This document shows, in pieces, positions 50,329-61,254 of a DNA stretch of 64,000 nucleotides (position 1 is the first letter of the stretch; the number at the start of each line of letters is the position of its first letter). This DNA comes from Sphingomonadales bacterium Ga0077557 (GTDB lineage Bacteria; Pseudomonadota; Alphaproteobacteria; Sphingomonadales; Sphingomonadaceae), in the NCBI GenBank assembly GCA_001464615.1, contig LNFI01000016.1, positions 248,001 through 312,000 on the forward strand. Direction: 5' to 3'. A model generated the notes under the pieces. It worked only from the letters and a program-made list of their open reading frames with translations. It searched no databases and was not told the origin of the DNA. Made by a program: the position numbers and the translations under genes.

Positions 50329-50458
50329 GAAAGTGTTTCTCCTGCTCCACAGGGCCTGGCATGGCTGCACCGGCCCCATCTCATCGCGTTGATTTCCTAA
50401 CGCACGATACCGGCGAGCGCGAAAGCGCCGCCGACAACCGGTGGTTCGGAAGAGCACG

Positions 50459-50487
50459 CGCTTAGGCCGCAGCGCACAAGCTGTCAA
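50459..50487 (-). promoter_or_regulatory. candidate sigma-70 promoter for rpsM-rpsK-rpoA-rplQ
   Basis: Minus strand TTGACA, 17-nt spacer, TAAGCG, upstream of rpsM. Confidence 0.5.
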
Positions 50488-50640
50488 GCGGTGTGGTGCA
50501 GTGCAACGCGGAAAGCTAAAATACCTTAGCCGGGGGGCAGCTGCAATCCGCAAATGGCCGCGCCAAAAATAATCACCCTTGCGCACGTTGCGGCCCTAAA
50601 ACATGCTGGTTGCCGTGCAAATATGAGGCGCCGCCAACTG

Positions 50641-51372
50641 ATGCCCTGGCTGTTCAACATCATTCTCGTCGTTCATGTCATCGCCGGCGCGGTTGCGCTC
50701 ACCAGCTGCTGGGGATCGGTGCTGACCCGCAAGGGCGGCCCGGCGCACCGCCGCTGGGGTAAGGCTTTCACGACATCCATCTATGCCGCCAGCTTCATGG
50801 CATTGGGGATGGGCCTGTTGTCGCTGCGCTGGCCGCTGGCGATGCACCCGCAATTGACCGACGAAACGCTCTATCGCGGGCTGTTTGGCTGGATGATGAT
50901 CTATCTGGCGCTGCTGACGATGAGCATGACCCGCTATGGACTGCAGATGGTCGCCAACAAGCGCAACCACGCCGCCAACCGCCACTGGTCGATGATAGCG
51001 CTGCAACTTGCGGTGCTCGCGACCGGCACCAATTGTTTCGTGCAGGGCATCATGCTGAACCAGCCGCTGATGATCGGTGTGTCGATTATCGGCTTTGGCA
51101 CCACCGCCACCTATTTATGGTATATGTTCAAGCCCGCCCCCGGCGCGCGTGATTACATCCCCGAGCATCTGAAGGCGATGGTCGCAACCGGCATCGCCGC
51201 TTACACCGCGTTCCTTTCAGTCGGGCTGATCGAGTTGTTCCCCGAACATGCCTTCAACCCAATCATCTGGGTGCTGCCGACGGTCGTCGGCGTTGGCATT
51301 ATTGGCTATTTTCTGCGCACCTTGCCGGGACGGGCACGCGCGGCGGCAAAGGCCACGCAAAGCACGACCTGA
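50641..51372 (+). CDS. polytopic membrane protein (DUF2306-like)
   Basis: HVIAGAVALTSCWGSVLTRKGGPAHRRWGKAF; about 7 TM helices; opposite strand inside the ribosomal block. Confidence 0.7.
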   Translation: MPWLFNIILVVHVIAGAVALTSCWGSVLTRKGGPAHRRWGKAFTTSIYAASFMALGMGLLSLRWPLAMHPQLTDETLYRGLFGWMMIYLALLTMSMTRYGLQMVANKRNHAANRHWSMIALQLAVLATGTNCFVQGIMLNQPLMIGVSIIGFGTTATYLWYMFKPAPGARDYIPEHLKAMVATGIAAYTAFLSVGLIELFPEHAFNPIIWVLPTVVGVGIIGYFLRTLPGRARAAAKATQSTT

Positions 51373-51382
51373 ATCAGTTGGA

Positions 51383-51940
51383 TCAACGTGTGGTTGGCGG
51401 CTTTGGCGGCGGCGGTGCCGATTCAGCGGCAGATTTCAGGCCAAGCAGCTGCACCGCCAGCACTTCATCCACCTTTGGCGCAATCGCTTCCGCGCCCCCC
51501 CGGATAGTGCCCGCAACAATATAGGTGAACGTCACCCGAGTCGCGCTGTCGCCTTCGCGTGCCAGCGCCCAGGTCAGTGTCCCCGTCACGGCTTCGGCCT
51601 GGAGGGGGCCGAGCCCGCCGGTCATTCGGATCATCCGCGGCGGCTGGATATAGAGAATTTGCGCATGGGCAATGCTCCCGCCATCGGCCAGCCGCTCGCA
51701 AAAACACCCCAAGGCTTGGCCATCGAGATAAAGATTGGCGCTGTCATCCGAATAGGTGTGTTCCTTGCTCCACCATTTTTGCGGATTGCGCAGGACGGGC
51801 CAGACCTGATTTATCGGCTTGTCGATCGTAATGCTCTGAGTCGTTTCGAACCCCGTGGCCGACATCTGCACGACCTCTGCACTGGCCGACAGCGGCGTCA
51901 TCGCCAGCATCATCGCCCAGAATACCGATCGCCCCTGCAT
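51383..51940 (-). CDS. secreted SRPBCC-fold (START/Bet v1-like) protein
   Basis: Signal peptide; TTQSITIDKPINQVWPVLRNPQKWWSKEHTY. Confidence 0.7.
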   Translation of the reverse strand: MQGRSVFWAMMLAMTPLSASAEVVQMSATGFETTQSITIDKPINQVWPVLRNPQKWWSKEHTYSDDSANLYLDGQALGCFCERLADGGSIAHAQILYIQPPRMIRMTGGLGPLQAEAVTGTLTWALAREGDSATRVTFTYIVAGTIRGGAEAIAPKVDEVLAVQLLGLKSAAESAPPPPKPPTTR

Positions 51941-51950
51941 ATCGTTTCCC

Positions 51951-52382
51951 TTAGCTCGCGACGGCCCGGCTGGCAGCGTTTCCGTCGTCATTGTCAGTGG
52001 ATGGCGGCAGGCTCTCCACCTGGTGCCGGACCCAGCGCATGAAATCCCGGCCAGCCAGCTGAACGCCCGCCGAAGAAGCGCTATAGGCTTTGTCATCGCT
52101 ATCGATCGCCACGGCGGACCAGCGTGCCTGATGGTCTGCAATCACGGCCCGCAATCCACTCAACCGCTGGCGCAGTTCAGCATAAACCGCCGCATTCTGT
52201 CTGATCGGGGGATACTCTTCGCCGATCGCCATGACCGTCATCATCCGCATCGCAAGCTCGCGCCGCGCCGCCGCCAGATCCTGCTTGCGCTGATCATCGG
52301 TGCGTTCTGCCACCGTCGCCAGACGCTTGGCGGTCGCTTCAATTGCGTCCATTTCCGATAGTAACTGTGCCCGAGTCGTCAT
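51951..52382 (-). CDS. hypothetical protein
   Basis: 143-aa ORF in the adk transcription direction, close to its neighbours. Confidence 0.6.
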   Translation of the reverse strand: MTTRAQLLSEMDAIEATAKRLATVAERTDDQRKQDLAAARRELAMRMMTVMAIGEEYPPIRQNAAVYAELRQRLSGLRAVIADHQARWSAVAIDSDDKAYSASSAGVQLAGRDFMRWVRHQVESLPPSTDNDDGNAASRAVAS

Positions 52383-52446
52383 GGGCGGCTACATGCACAT
52401 GCCCGCACGCACCTGTCACGCCATTCGTCGCAAAATCGGCTTGCAA

Positions 52447-53100
52447 TCAGCCGCCTGGATTCAGGATCGATTCGATCGCGGCGCTGACATGGTCAATGTC
52501 CGCCATCCCATCGACCCGCGAAACCAGCTCGCGCGCTTCGTAGATCGGCAGGATCGGCGCCGTCTTGGCGCGATATTCCGCCATGCGCGTACGGACTGTT
52601 TCGGCATTGTCATCAGCGCGGCGCTTGAATTCGGTGCCGCCGCAGACATCGCAGACGCCATCGACCTTGGGCCGGTTGAATTTGTCGTGATAATTGGTGC
52701 CGCAGCTGGCGCAGCTGAATCGGCCTACGATCCGCTCGACCAGCGCGTCTTCATTCACTTCAAGCTCGATGACGTGATCCAGCGTGCGGCCATGCGCCGC
52801 GAGCAGCGCATCGAGCGATTCGGCCTGGGTCGATGTGCGCGGATAGCCATCGAAAATCGCGCCTTCATCGGCAGCGAGCGTACCAAGCTTTTCGTCAATC
52901 AATGCCGACACGATATCATCGGAAACCAGCCCGCCCGATTCCATCACGGCTTTGGCCTTCAGCCCGGCCGGGCTACCCGATTTGACGGCCGCGCGCAGCA
53001 TGTCGCCGGTCGAGAGCTGCACCATGCCATGCTCTGCCTGCAATCGGCTCGCTTGTGTGCCCTTACCCGCCCCCGGGGGCCCCAGCAGGATGATATTCAA
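52447..53100 (-). CDS. adk: adenylate kinase (zinc-binding LID type)
   Basis: MNIILLGPPGAGKGTQ, DGYPRT; LID Cys CASCGTNYHDKFNRPKVDGVCDVCG. Confidence 0.97.
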   Translation of the reverse strand: MNIILLGPPGAGKGTQASRLQAEHGMVQLSTGDMLRAAVKSGSPAGLKAKAVMESGGLVSDDIVSALIDEKLGTLAADEGAIFDGYPRTSTQAESLDALLAAHGRTLDHVIELEVNEDALVERIVGRFSCASCGTNYHDKFNRPKVDGVCDVCGGTEFKRRADDNAETVRTRMAEYRAKTAPILPIYEARELVSRVDGMADIDHVSAAIESILNPGG

Positions 53101-53133
53101 ATGCTCAGGTCCCCTCGTTCGGCGCCGACTCTC

Positions 53134-54498
53134 TTAGCGGAGTCGGCCGCCCTTCAGCTTGGCCTTCTTGATCAGATCGCCATATTGATGCGCAAGCAAG
53201 TGGCTTTGGATCTGCGTTACCGTATCCATCGTCACATTGACGACGATCAGCAAGCTCGTTCCACCCAGATAAAAAGGAATCGACAGCGCCGAAACCAGAT
53301 ATTCCGGCAACAGGCAGATGATCGTCAGATAACCAGCCCCAATCACCGTCAGCCGCGTCAGCACATAATCGAAATAAAGCTCGGTATTCTTGCCCGGACG
53401 GATGCCAGGAATGAAGCCACCGTGCCGCTTCAGATTGTCAGCCGTTTCCTCAGGATTGAAGACAACGGCGGTATAGAAGAACGAAAAGAAGATAATGCCC
53501 GCGCCATACAGCGACATATATAATGGCGAGCCATGCTGGAGATATTGGTTCATCGTGATGATGAAATCACCCCAGCCGCTCTGGCCCTGTACATAATTGC
53601 CAGCGAACTGCGTGATCGTCAGCGGCATCAGCAACAGCGACGACGCAAAGATCGGCGGGATAACGCCGGCCGTGTTGATCTTCAGCGGCAAATGGCTGCG
53701 ATCAGCCTGCATGCCGCGCTGCGTCTGGCGCTTGGGATATTGGATAAGGATGCGGCGTTGAGCGCGCTCCATGAAGCAGATGAACAGCACCAGAAATACC
53801 ACTGCAGCGATGATGCCCAGCAGTCGAACGAGATCAAGCGAGCCGGTTCGGCTGCCCTCAAACAGATTATAAAGCGTGGTCGGCATGCTGGCGACGATGC
53901 CGGCCATGATGATCAGCGACACACCATTGCCGATCCCGCGGCTAGTGATCTGCTCACCCAGCCACATCAGGAACATCGTTCCACCGACCAGCGAGATCAC
54001 GGCGCCCACGCGGAACATGATGCCCGGCTCGACGACGGCAGCCACACCCTGGCTTGCGCCGAAGGACTCAAGACCGAGCGCAATGAAATAGCCCTGCACG
54101 ATCGTCAGCCCAACGGTGCCGTAGCGCGTATACTGGTTCAGCCGCTTGCGGCCACTTTCGCCGTCCTTCTTGATCGCCGCCAGCGTCGGCGAGAGCGACG
54201 TCGCGAGCTGCACAACGATCGATGCAGTGATGTAGGGCGTCACGCCAAGCGCGGTCAGGCTCATGCGTTCCAGCGACCCGCCGGTGAACGAATTAAAAAG
54301 GTCGAGCACCCCGCCCTGGGTCTGCTGCGACAGCAGGCCAAGCGCGGTCGGATCAATTCCCGGCAGCGGCACGAAGCTGAGCAGACGGAATACCAGCAGC
54401 GCCACGATCGTGAACCACAGCCGCTTCTTGAGATCGGTCGCCTGCGAAAATTTCGCAAAGCTGATGCTGGAGGCCATTTGCTCGGCTACTGATGCCAT
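53134..54498 (-). CDS. secY: protein translocase subunit SecY
   Basis: LNQYTRYGTVGLTIVQGY, INTAGVIPPIFASSLLL. Confidence 0.97.
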   Translation of the reverse strand: MASVAEQMASSISFAKFSQATDLKKRLWFTIVALLVFRLLSFVPLPGIDPTALGLLSQQTQGGVLDLFNSFTGGSLERMSLTALGVTPYITASIVVQLATSLSPTLAAIKKDGESGRKRLNQYTRYGTVGLTIVQGYFIALGLESFGASQGVAAVVEPGIMFRVGAVISLVGGTMFLMWLGEQITSRGIGNGVSLIIMAGIVASMPTTLYNLFEGSRTGSLDLVRLLGIIAAVVFLVLFICFMERAQRRILIQYPKRQTQRGMQADRSHLPLKINTAGVIPPIFASSLLLMPLTITQFAGNYVQGQSGWGDFIITMNQYLQHGSPLYMSLYGAGIIFFSFFYTAVVFNPEETADNLKRHGGFIPGIRPGKNTELYFDYVLTRLTVIGAGYLTIICLLPEYLVSALSIPFYLGGTSLLIVVNVTMDTVTQIQSHLLAHQYGDLIKKAKLKGGRLR

Positions 54499-54606
54499 CG
54501 GTTTGATCGTCCTGGAAACATAAACGGCGGGATCGTTTTCACCGCCCCGCCGCTCATATAGTCACGCAAGCGGGCTTGCCTAGCGTCTGATCGCCGAAGC
54601 GACGCG

Positions 54607-55149
54607 TTACGCCTTGAAAGACGCCTTATGAGCCTGGCGTTCTTTGTACTTAACGCCCTTCTTGGCCGCTGCTTTTTCATTAGCAGGCACGACATGGATC
54701 ACATCGACCGTGCCACCCAGCTTCTCGACGGCTTCAATCGCGCCCTTTGACGCGCCAGCGACGGTGAAGCTCAGCTTGGTGGTCAGTTCGCCCTTGGCGA
54801 GCAGACGGACGCCGTCCTTGCCACCGCGCGCCAGACCAGCGGCCTTCAGCGCTGCGTGATCAAGTGTACCATCGGCCGCGAGCTTGCCGGCGTCGATCAT
54901 CTTCTGGATCGCGCCCAAATTCACCTCGGCATAATCCTTGGCGAAAATGTTGTTGAAGCCGCGCTTTGGCAACCGCATGTGCAGCGGCATCTGGCCGCCT
55001 TCAAAGCCGGCGATGCTGACGCCTTCACGGCTCTTCTGGCCCTTCTGGCCACGGCCAGCGGTCTTTCCCTTGCCGGAACCGATACCACGGCCAACGCGCA
55101 TCCGCGACTTGCGGGCGCCTTCATTATCACGGAGTTCGTTCAGTTTCAT
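54607..55149 (-). CDS. rplO: 50S ribosomal protein L15
   Basis: [41 protein letters not shown]. Confidence 0.97.
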   Translation of the reverse strand: MKLNELRDNEGARKSRMRVGRGIGSGKGKTAGRGQKGQKSREGVSIAGFEGGQMPLHMRLPKRGFNNIFAKDYAEVNLGAIQKMIDAGKLAADGTLDHAALKAAGLARGGKDGVRLLAKGELTTKLSFTVAGASKGAIEAVEKLGGTVDVIHVVPANEKAAAKKGVKYKERQAHKASFKA

Positions 55150-55231
55150 GGTCGTGCACTCGCTTTCGCTTATTTCGCGCTGATTGTGGAAGGAAGGCCC
55201 CTTACTGAGTCGCATTCCACTTGTCACGCGT

Positions 55232-56362
55232 TCAATTGGGCAAAGCCCGCGCGCGGATTAGAGCGCGAAGGGTGGCGGTGTTTCTTTCGGTAATTCGGGA
55301 AAACAGCAGCCCTACTATGATCACGAACCCTATTTCCATTGCAACCAGGGCAATGCTGCCCGCGCTGGGCTGCAAACGATGCAGCGGGCCTAGCAGCGCA
55401 GCGAGGAATACCAGGATCGGGAAGTGGATGCTGTAGAGCGAAAAGCTCGACTGAGCGCCATAAGTGGCGAACGGCCTTAACCAGCGCAGCTGCGGCGGCA
55501 CGGCCAGATACACACCGAACAACGCTGCAGCAAAAGAGGCGGAAATCAGCACGTCGCCAGCAAAGAACATCGGGTAAAAACGGCTATGCGCCAGGCAGAC
55601 GGTGAACAACACTATGCCCACAATTAACACTGGCCATGCAATTGCCCGCTTCCCTAACCAGCCGCGTCGCTGCGCGTTGGCGCAGGCAAAATATAATCCT
55701 GTGCCACAAAGCCAGGACAGGAACCCCATCGTCAAAGAAGGGAAAAACCAGCCCAGGATCAGGGTTGAAAGCGCCCATGAGACCCGCTTGCGCGCCGCCA
55801 GCCACAAAGCGGGAAACCAGACAAAATACCAAAATTCATAAGCCAGGCTCCACAACGGCGCGTTCGACCCAAATGGCGGCGCAACCAGCGACTGGAGAAA
55901 CACCAAGGAGGCGATCAGTGACTGCATGGACAGCGTCGACGTTACATAGGGGATGTCGCCCGCACTATGTTGTGAGCTGTAAAAATCCGCTGCTATCGAA
56001 TGCAAGCCGATCAAATCGAGGGTCCCGCCCAACACCAGCACCGGCACCAACACGATGCCCAGCCGCGACAGGCGATCAATCAAATAGCCGGGCCAAAAAT
56101 GCGTCTGTCCGGTGCGAACGACGACCGATTTGGTGATCCAGAATCCGGATAGCACGAAGAAAATCATCACACTTTGATGACCAAACCCCGCCATATAATA
56201 AAGCAGGCTAATCAGCGCCCCTGGATCAGGAACGCCGCGATAATCAACAAGAATTTGGCTGCGGCTATGGTTCAAAACGACCAGAAAAGCCGCGATGAAG
56301 CGGCACACATCCATGTAGAGGAAAATCGCTTCTTCTGGCGGTACGCAATTCCGGCTTGCCAC
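55232..56362 (-). CDS. acyltransferase 3 family membrane protein
   Basis: [54 protein letters not shown]-type pattern; GTG start with AGGAGAG. Confidence 0.88.
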   Translation of the reverse strand: MASRNCVPPEEAIFLYMDVCRFIAAFLVVLNHSRSQILVDYRGVPDPGALISLLYYMAGFGHQSVMIFFVLSGFWITKSVVVRTGQTHFWPGYLIDRLSRLGIVLVPVLVLGGTLDLIGLHSIAADFYSSQHSAGDIPYVTSTLSMQSLIASLVFLQSLVAPPFGSNAPLWSLAYEFWYFVWFPALWLAARKRVSWALSTLILGWFFPSLTMGFLSWLCGTGLYFACANAQRRGWLGKRAIAWPVLIVGIVLFTVCLAHSRFYPMFFAGDVLISASFAAALFGVYLAVPPQLRWLRPFATYGAQSSFSLYSIHFPILVFLAALLGPLHRLQPSAGSIALVAMEIGFVIIVGLLFSRITERNTATLRALIRARALPN

Positions 56363-56400
56363 CGCGCTCTCCTAACACCAGTTTTTTGCCTATAACGAAC

Positions 56401-56432
56401 GAGCGACCGTAGTCGAGTGACTACGGTCGCTC
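56401..56432. repeat. perfect 14-bp inverted repeat between rpmD and the acyltransferase gene
   Basis: GAGCGACCGTAGTC gagt GACTACGGTCGCTC. Confidence 0.85.
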
Positions 56433-56477
56433 ACTAGAAACGACTGCAAAAAAGAGGAGAGAGACCTAGCGGCTCGC

Positions 56478-56654
56478 TTAGCCCTCGACGCTCAACATAT
56501 GCGCCACCTTACGGATCATGCCACGCACTTCAGGCGTGTCAGTCAACTCGACGGTCTTGTGCATCTTGTTGAGGCCCAGGCCAACCAGCGTTGCGCGCTG
56601 GTCGCTGGTACGGCGGATCGGCGAGCCGGTCTGCGTGATCTTGATCGTTGCCAT
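56478..56654 (-). CDS. rpmD: 50S ribosomal protein L30
   Basis: Manual translation [58 protein letters not shown]; below ORF-track cutoff. Confidence 0.96.
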   Translation of the reverse strand: MATIKITQTGSPIRRTSDQRATLVGLGLNKMHKTVELTDTPEVRGMIRKVAHMLSVEG

Positions 56655-56659
56655 CTGTC

Positions 56660-57385
56660 TTACTCCACGACCGCGAGCGCATCGGCTTCGGCGGTCTGTG
56701 AACCACCGCGACCGAGCAGGTCGGCGATCTTCTTGCCGCGACGCTGGGCAACGGCCTTGGGGCTGGTCTGGTGAATCAGCGCCTCAAAGGTCGCCCGGAT
56801 CATGTTGTAGGGGTTCGACGTACCAACCGACTTGGTCACCACGTCTGCCACGCCCAGCGATTCGAACACGGCGCGCATCGGGCCACCGGCGATGATGCCC
56901 GTACCCTGCGGTGCCGAACGAACCGTCACCAGACCCGCACCAAAATGGCCCTTGCCATCATGATGCAGCGTGCGGCCTTCCTTCAGCGGCACGCGAACCA
57001 TTGCCTTCTTGGCAGCAGCCGTCGCCTTACTGATGGCTTCCGGCACTTCGCGCGCCTTGCCATGACCAAAGCCAACCCGGCCCTTACCATCGCCAACCAC
57101 AACGAGTGCAGCAAAACCAAAGCGCTTGCCGCCCTTCACCGTCTTCGACACGCGGTTGATATGGACCAGCTTTTCGATCAGCTCTTCGCCGCCGTCATCG
57201 CCACCGGGACCACCACGGCCGCGATTATCGCGACCACCACGGCTGTCACGGCCACGACCGTCACGATTGCCACCGCCACCGGGGCCACCGCGACCGGGGC
57301 CACGCCCGCCACGCGGGCCACCACGATTGTCGCCAGCCGGAGCGCCAGCGTCGGGCGCTGCCTGGGTCTGGATTTCGTCAGCCAT
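56660..57385 (-). CDS. rpsE: 30S ribosomal protein S5 with RGG-rich N-terminal extension
   Basis: [37 protein letters not shown] preceded by Gly/Arg-rich segment. Confidence 0.97.
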   Translation of the reverse strand: MADEIQTQAAPDAGAPAGDNRGGPRGGRGPGRGGPGGGGNRDGRGRDSRGGRDNRGRGGPGGDDGGEELIEKLVHINRVSKTVKGGKRFGFAALVVVGDGKGRVGFGHGKAREVPEAISKATAAAKKAMVRVPLKEGRTLHHDGKGHFGAGLVTVRSAPQGTGIIAGGPMRAVFESLGVADVVTKSVGTSNPYNMIRATFEALIHQTSPKAVAQRRGKKIADLLGRGGSQTAEADALAVVE

Positions 57386-57387
57386 TC

Positions 57388-57744
57388 TTAAAACTCCAAT
57401 CCGGCTTCGCGCGCGGCATCAGCCAACGCCTTGACGCGACCATGATACAGGAAGCCGCCACGGTCGAAGACGACCTGCTTGACGCCTGCCTGCACTGCCG
57501 CTTCGGCAACGCGCTTGCCCACGCTGGTTGCTGCTTCGATGTTGGAACCGTTCGTGCCGCGCACGTCCTTTTCCAGCGTCGATGCGGCAACGATCGTCTT
57601 GCCGGCGGCATCGTCGATCACCTGGGCATAGATGTGCTTGCCCGAACGATGGATCGACAAACGCGGACGGCCCGAACCCCGCGCGCGGAGCGCGGTGCGG
57701 TTGCGGCGACGCCGCTTCTCGAACAGAGACATTCCCTTGCTCAT
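57388..57744 (-). CDS. rplR: 50S ribosomal protein L18
   Basis: [39 protein letters not shown]. Confidence 0.97.
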   Translation of the reverse strand: MSKGMSLFEKRRRRNRTALRARGSGRPRLSIHRSGKHIYAQVIDDAAGKTIVAASTLEKDVRGTNGSNIEAATSVGKRVAEAAVQAGVKQVVFDRGGFLYHGRVKALADAAREAGLEF

Positions 57745-58277
57745 TACTTCTTCTTCCCTTCCTTGCGGAAGATGAACTCGCCGCGATACTTGATGCCCTT
57801 GCCCTTGTACGGCTCGGGCTTGCGCCAGCGACGGATTTCAGCAGCGACCTGACCGACCTTCTGCTTGTCGATGCCCGAAATCTCGACCGTGGTCTGGTCG
57901 GGCGTCTTGATCTCGATGCCGTCCGGAATCGCATAGTTGACGTGGTGGCTGTAGCCGAGCTGCAGGTTCAGGTTGCGGCCCTGCGACGCAGCGCGATAGC
58001 CGACGCCGGTGATTTCAAGCACCTTCGAAAAGCCTTCGCTCACGCCCGTCACCAGGTTCTGCACCAGGGTCCGCTGCATGCCCCAGAACGCACGCGCGCG
58101 CTTGGTGTCATTCGCCGGCTTCACCGAAATGCTACCATCCTCAAGGATGTAGCTGATGTCATCGACCAGCGGCATGGTGAGTGTGCCCTTAGGCCCCTTC
58201 ACCGAAATAATGCCACCGTCGATGCTGGCCGTCACCCCTGCGGGGATCGGCACATTCTTTTTACCGATGCGGCTCAT
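57744..58277 (-). CDS. rplF: 50S ribosomal protein L6
   Basis: [27 protein letters not shown]. Confidence 0.97.
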   Translation of the reverse strand: MSRIGKKNVPIPAGVTASIDGGIISVKGPKGTLTMPLVDDISYILEDGSISVKPANDTKRARAFWGMQRTLVQNLVTGVSEGFSKVLEITGVGYRAASQGRNLNLQLGYSHHVNYAIPDGIEIKTPDQTTVEISGIDKQKVGQVAAEIRRWRKPEPYKGKGIKYRGEFIFRKEGKKK

Positions 58278-58672
58278 CAGAATACCTCCGCCAGCACTTC
58301 GCCACCGACATTCTGTTCGCGCGCTTCGGCGTCGGACAGAACGCCACGCGGCGTCGAGACGATCGTGATGCCAAGGCCGTTCATGATCCGGGGCAGATCC
58401 TGCGAACCCGAATAGACACGGCGGCCAGGCTTGGAAACGCGGGCAACATGCTTGATCGCAGGCTGGCCCTCGAAATACTTGAGTTCGATGCGGATGCCCT
58501 TGGCAGGCCCCATCTCTTCTTCGGTATAGCCGCGGATATAGCCTTCGCGCTGAAGCACGTCGAGCACGCGGGCGCGCAGCTTGGAGCCCGGCGTCAGGAC
58601 AGAGTCCTTGCGCGCGCGCTGTCCGTTGCGGATGCGGGTGAGCATATCACCAATGGGATCGGTCAGTGCCAT
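58277..58672 (-). CDS. rpsH: 30S ribosomal protein S8
   Basis: [31 protein letters not shown]. Confidence 0.97.
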   Translation of the reverse strand: MALTDPIGDMLTRIRNGQRARKDSVLTPGSKLRARVLDVLQREGYIRGYTEEEMGPAKGIRIELKYFEGQPAIKHVARVSKPGRRVYSGSQDLPRIMNGLGITIVSTPRGVLSDAEAREQNVGGEVLAEVF

Positions 58673-58681
58673 ATCTCGTCC

Positions 58682-58987
58682 TTACCAGCTCGACTTCGTA
58701 ACGCCGGGGATCAGGCCCTTGTTGGCCAAATCGCGCAGCTGAATACGGCAGAGGCGGAACTTGCGGTAATAAGCGCGCGGGCGACCCGTGAGCTCACACC
58801 GGTTGCGAATGCGCGTACGATTGCCGTTGCGCGGGATTTCAGCCTGCTTCAGGCGGGCGATCAGGCGCTCAGTATCGTCGAGCGACTTGTCGTTCGCAAC
58901 TGCCTTCAGCTTGGCATAGCGGCCAGCATATTTCTTGACGAGCATCTTGCGGCGCTCGTTCTTGTTGATCGAACTCTTCTTCGCCAT
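58682..58987 (-). CDS. rpsN: 30S ribosomal protein S14
   Basis: [48 protein letters not shown]. Confidence 0.97.
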   Translation of the reverse strand: MAKKSSINKNERRKMLVKKYAGRYAKLKAVANDKSLDDTERLIARLKQAEIPRNGNRTRIRNRCELTGRPRAYYRKFRLCRIQLRDLANKGLIPGVTKSSW

Positions 58988-58988
58988 C

Positions 58989-59570
58989 TTATGCCGCCTT
59001 CTTCGCGTCTGCGTCTTCGATCGGGAACGGGAAGCCGAACAGGCGGAGCAACTCGCGCCCTTCCTCATCGGTCTTCGCCGTGGTCGTAACGATCACGTCC
59101 ATGCCGCGGATCTTGTCGACCTTGTCATAGCTGATTTCCGGGAAGATCAGCTGTTCCTTCAGGCCGCAGGCATAGTTGCCGCGCCCGTCGAACGACTTGG
59201 GGTTCAGCCCACGGAAATCGCGAACGCGCGGCAGCGCGATCGTGATGAAGCGATCAAGAAACTCGTACATCCGCTCACGGCGCAGCGTGACCTTGCAGCC
59301 AATCGGCATGCCTTCACGCAGCTTGAACTGCGCGATCGACTTCTTGGCCTTGGTCACGACGGGCTTCTGCCCCGCGATCAATTCCATTTCGCCGACGGCC
59401 TGCTCGACCTTTTTCTTGTCCTGCGTCGCTTCGCCCACGCCCATGTTGAGCACGATCTTTTCGATCCGGGGCACTTCCATCGCGTTCTTGTAGCCGAACT
59501 TCTCGGTCATCGCCTTCACGACAACGTCGTCGTACATCGACTTCATCCGCGGCACATAAGCATCAGCCAC
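58989..59570 (-). CDS. rplE: 50S ribosomal protein L5
   Basis: [21 protein letters not shown]. Confidence 0.97.
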   Translation of the reverse strand: MADAYVPRMKSMYDDVVVKAMTEKFGYKNAMEVPRIEKIVLNMGVGEATQDKKKVEQAVGEMELIAGQKPVVTKAKKSIAQFKLREGMPIGCKVTLRRERMYEFLDRFITIALPRVRDFRGLNPKSFDGRGNYACGLKEQLIFPEISYDKVDKIRGMDVIVTTTAKTDEEGRELLRLFGFPFPIEDADAKKAA

Positions 59571-59886
59571 TGATCGTCTCCCCGGACTTCACGGCCACAC
59601 GGACCTTTTTGCCGTCCTTGATGTCAAACCGCACGCGCGATGGCTTGCCGGTCTTGGGGTCGGCAATCGCCACCTTCGACACGTGCATCGGCGCTTCGAT
59701 CTTTTCCAGGCCACCTTGCGGGTTCGCCTGGCTCGGCTTCTTGTGGCGGGTCGCGATGTTCGCGCCCGACACGATGACCTTGCCGTCCTTCGGGAAAGCA
59801 CGGGTCACTTCGCCCGTCTTGCCCTTGTCCTTGCCGGACAGGATGACGACGGTGTCACCCTTCTTGATCTTGGCCGCAGCCATCAC
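59563..59886 (-). CDS. rplX: 50S ribosomal protein L24
   Basis: [22 protein letters not shown]. Confidence 0.97.
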   Translation of the reverse strand: MMAAAKIKKGDTVVILSGKDKGKTGEVTRAFPKDGKVIVSGANIATRHKKPSQANPQGGLEKIEAPMHVSKVAIADPKTGKPSRVRFDIKDGKKVRVAVKSGETISG

Positions 59887-60251
59887 AGCACCTCCGGCGC
59901 GAGCGAGATGATCTTCATGTGCTTCTTGCCACGGAGCTCACGCACCACCGGGCCAAAAATACGCGTGCCAATCGGCTCTTCGTTCTTGTTGACGAGCACG
60001 GCTGCGTTGGTGTCGAACCGGATGACCGAGCCATCGGCGCGGCGAATGTCCTTCGCCGTGCGCACGATAACGGCGCGGTGCACGTCGCCCTTCTTCACCT
60101 TACCACGGGGCTGCGCTTCCTTGATGCTAACGACGATGATGTCGCCAACACCGGCCGTGCGACGCTTTGAGCCGCCCAGCACCTTGATGCACTGCACCCG
60201 CTTCGCGCCGCTGTTGTCAGCGACCTCGAGATTGGACTGCATCTGGATCAT
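59883..60251 (-). CDS. rplN: 50S ribosomal protein L14
   Basis: [28 protein letters not shown]. Confidence 0.97.
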   Translation of the reverse strand: MIQMQSNLEVADNSGAKRVQCIKVLGGSKRRTAGVGDIIVVSIKEAQPRGKVKKGDVHRAVIVRTAKDIRRADGSVIRFDTNAAVLVNKNEEPIGTRIFGPVVRELRGKKHMKIISLAPEVL

Positions 60252-60318
60252 TGATCCGCTTCCTTCTTCACTTTGGGGCCGATTGCTGACCGGTCCCCGC
60301 CTAAATCAAACAACGCCG

Positions 60319-60591
60319 TTACGCGTCGACATCAACCCGGTCAGGCGTCGCATGGGTGTTGACCCGGTCGAGCACTTTCCACGTCTTCAGCTTGCTGATC
60401 GGCGCGATCTCTTCGATCCGCACCGTTTCGCCGGCCTTGAACTCGTTCGCCTCGTCATGGGCGTGATACTTCTTCGAACGACGGATGATCTTGCCATAGA
60501 GCGGGTGCTTCACCTTGCGCTCGACATTCACCACAACCGTCTTGTCGCCCTTGTCGGAGACGATCAGCCCCGTCAGCACGCGCTTCGGCAT
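60319..60591 (-). CDS. rpsQ: 30S ribosomal protein S17
   Basis: [26 protein letters not shown]. Confidence 0.97.
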   Translation of the reverse strand: MPKRVLTGLIVSDKGDKTVVVNVERKVKHPLYGKIIRRSKKYHAHDEANEFKAGETVRIEEIAPISKLKTWKVLDRVNTHATPDRVDVDA

Positions 60592-60602
60592 GTCTAAATT
60601 CC

Positions 60603-60806
60603 TTACTTGGCGGTCGAGCGCGAACGCTCAGACTGCAGAGTCTTGATACGGGCGATGCCGCGACGCACTTCGCGAACCCGGCTCGGCTTTTCGAGCTGGT
60701 TGGTCGCGGCCTGGAAACGCAGGTTGAACGCCTCACGCTTCAGGTTGCCGAGTTCTTCGCTCAGCTGATCGTCGGACTTGGTCCGCATGTCTTTCACATC
60801 GGCCAT
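60603..60806 (-). CDS. rpmC: 50S ribosomal protein L29
   Basis: [32 protein letters not shown]. Confidence 0.96.
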   Translation of the reverse strand: MADVKDMRTKSDDQLSEELGNLKREAFNLRFQAATNQLEKPSRVREVRRGIARIKTLQSERSRSTAK

Positions 60807-60808
60807 CA

Positions 60809-61240
60809 TCATGCTCCCAGGTGCGAGGTGTCGCCAAGCCGGGCAACAACCTTAACCTTGATCGGCAGCTTCATCGCTGCACGCTCGAATGCCACTGCGG
60901 CAACCGGACCGGGCACGCCGTCCAGTTCGAACAAAATCCGGCCCGGCTTGACGCGGGCGGCCCAGAATTCCGGCGACCCCTTGCCCGAGCCCATGCGGAC
61001 TTCGGCAGGCTTGGACGAAACCGGCACGTCCGGGAAAATGCGGATCCACAACCGACCCTGGCGCTTTATGTGGCGCGTGATCGCGCGGCGAGCCGCTTCG
61101 ATTTGGCGGGCGGTGATCCGGTCAGGCTCCATCGCCTTCAGGCCGTACGACCCGAAGTTAAGCGTCGAGCCACCCGTGGCCTTGCCATGGATGCGGCCTT
61201 TGAACGCCTTGCGGAACTTGGTCTTTTTTGGCTGCAACAT
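60809..61240 (-). CDS. rplP: 50S ribosomal protein L16
   Basis: [19 protein letters not shown]. Confidence 0.97.
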   Translation of the reverse strand: MLQPKKTKFRKAFKGRIHGKATGGSTLNFGSYGLKAMEPDRITARQIEAARRAITRHIKRQGRLWIRIFPDVPVSSKPAEVRMGSGKGSPEFWAARVKPGRILFELDGVPGPVAAVAFERAAMKLPIKVKVVARLGDTSHLGA

Positions 61241-61254
61241 TGTCTAGTTTCCTA

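Noticed and set aside
57184-57340. Low-complexity repeat array inside rpsE
   Set aside because: Considered as a DNA repeat; better explained as Gly/Arg codon usage of an S5 extension, so reported as a protein feature instead
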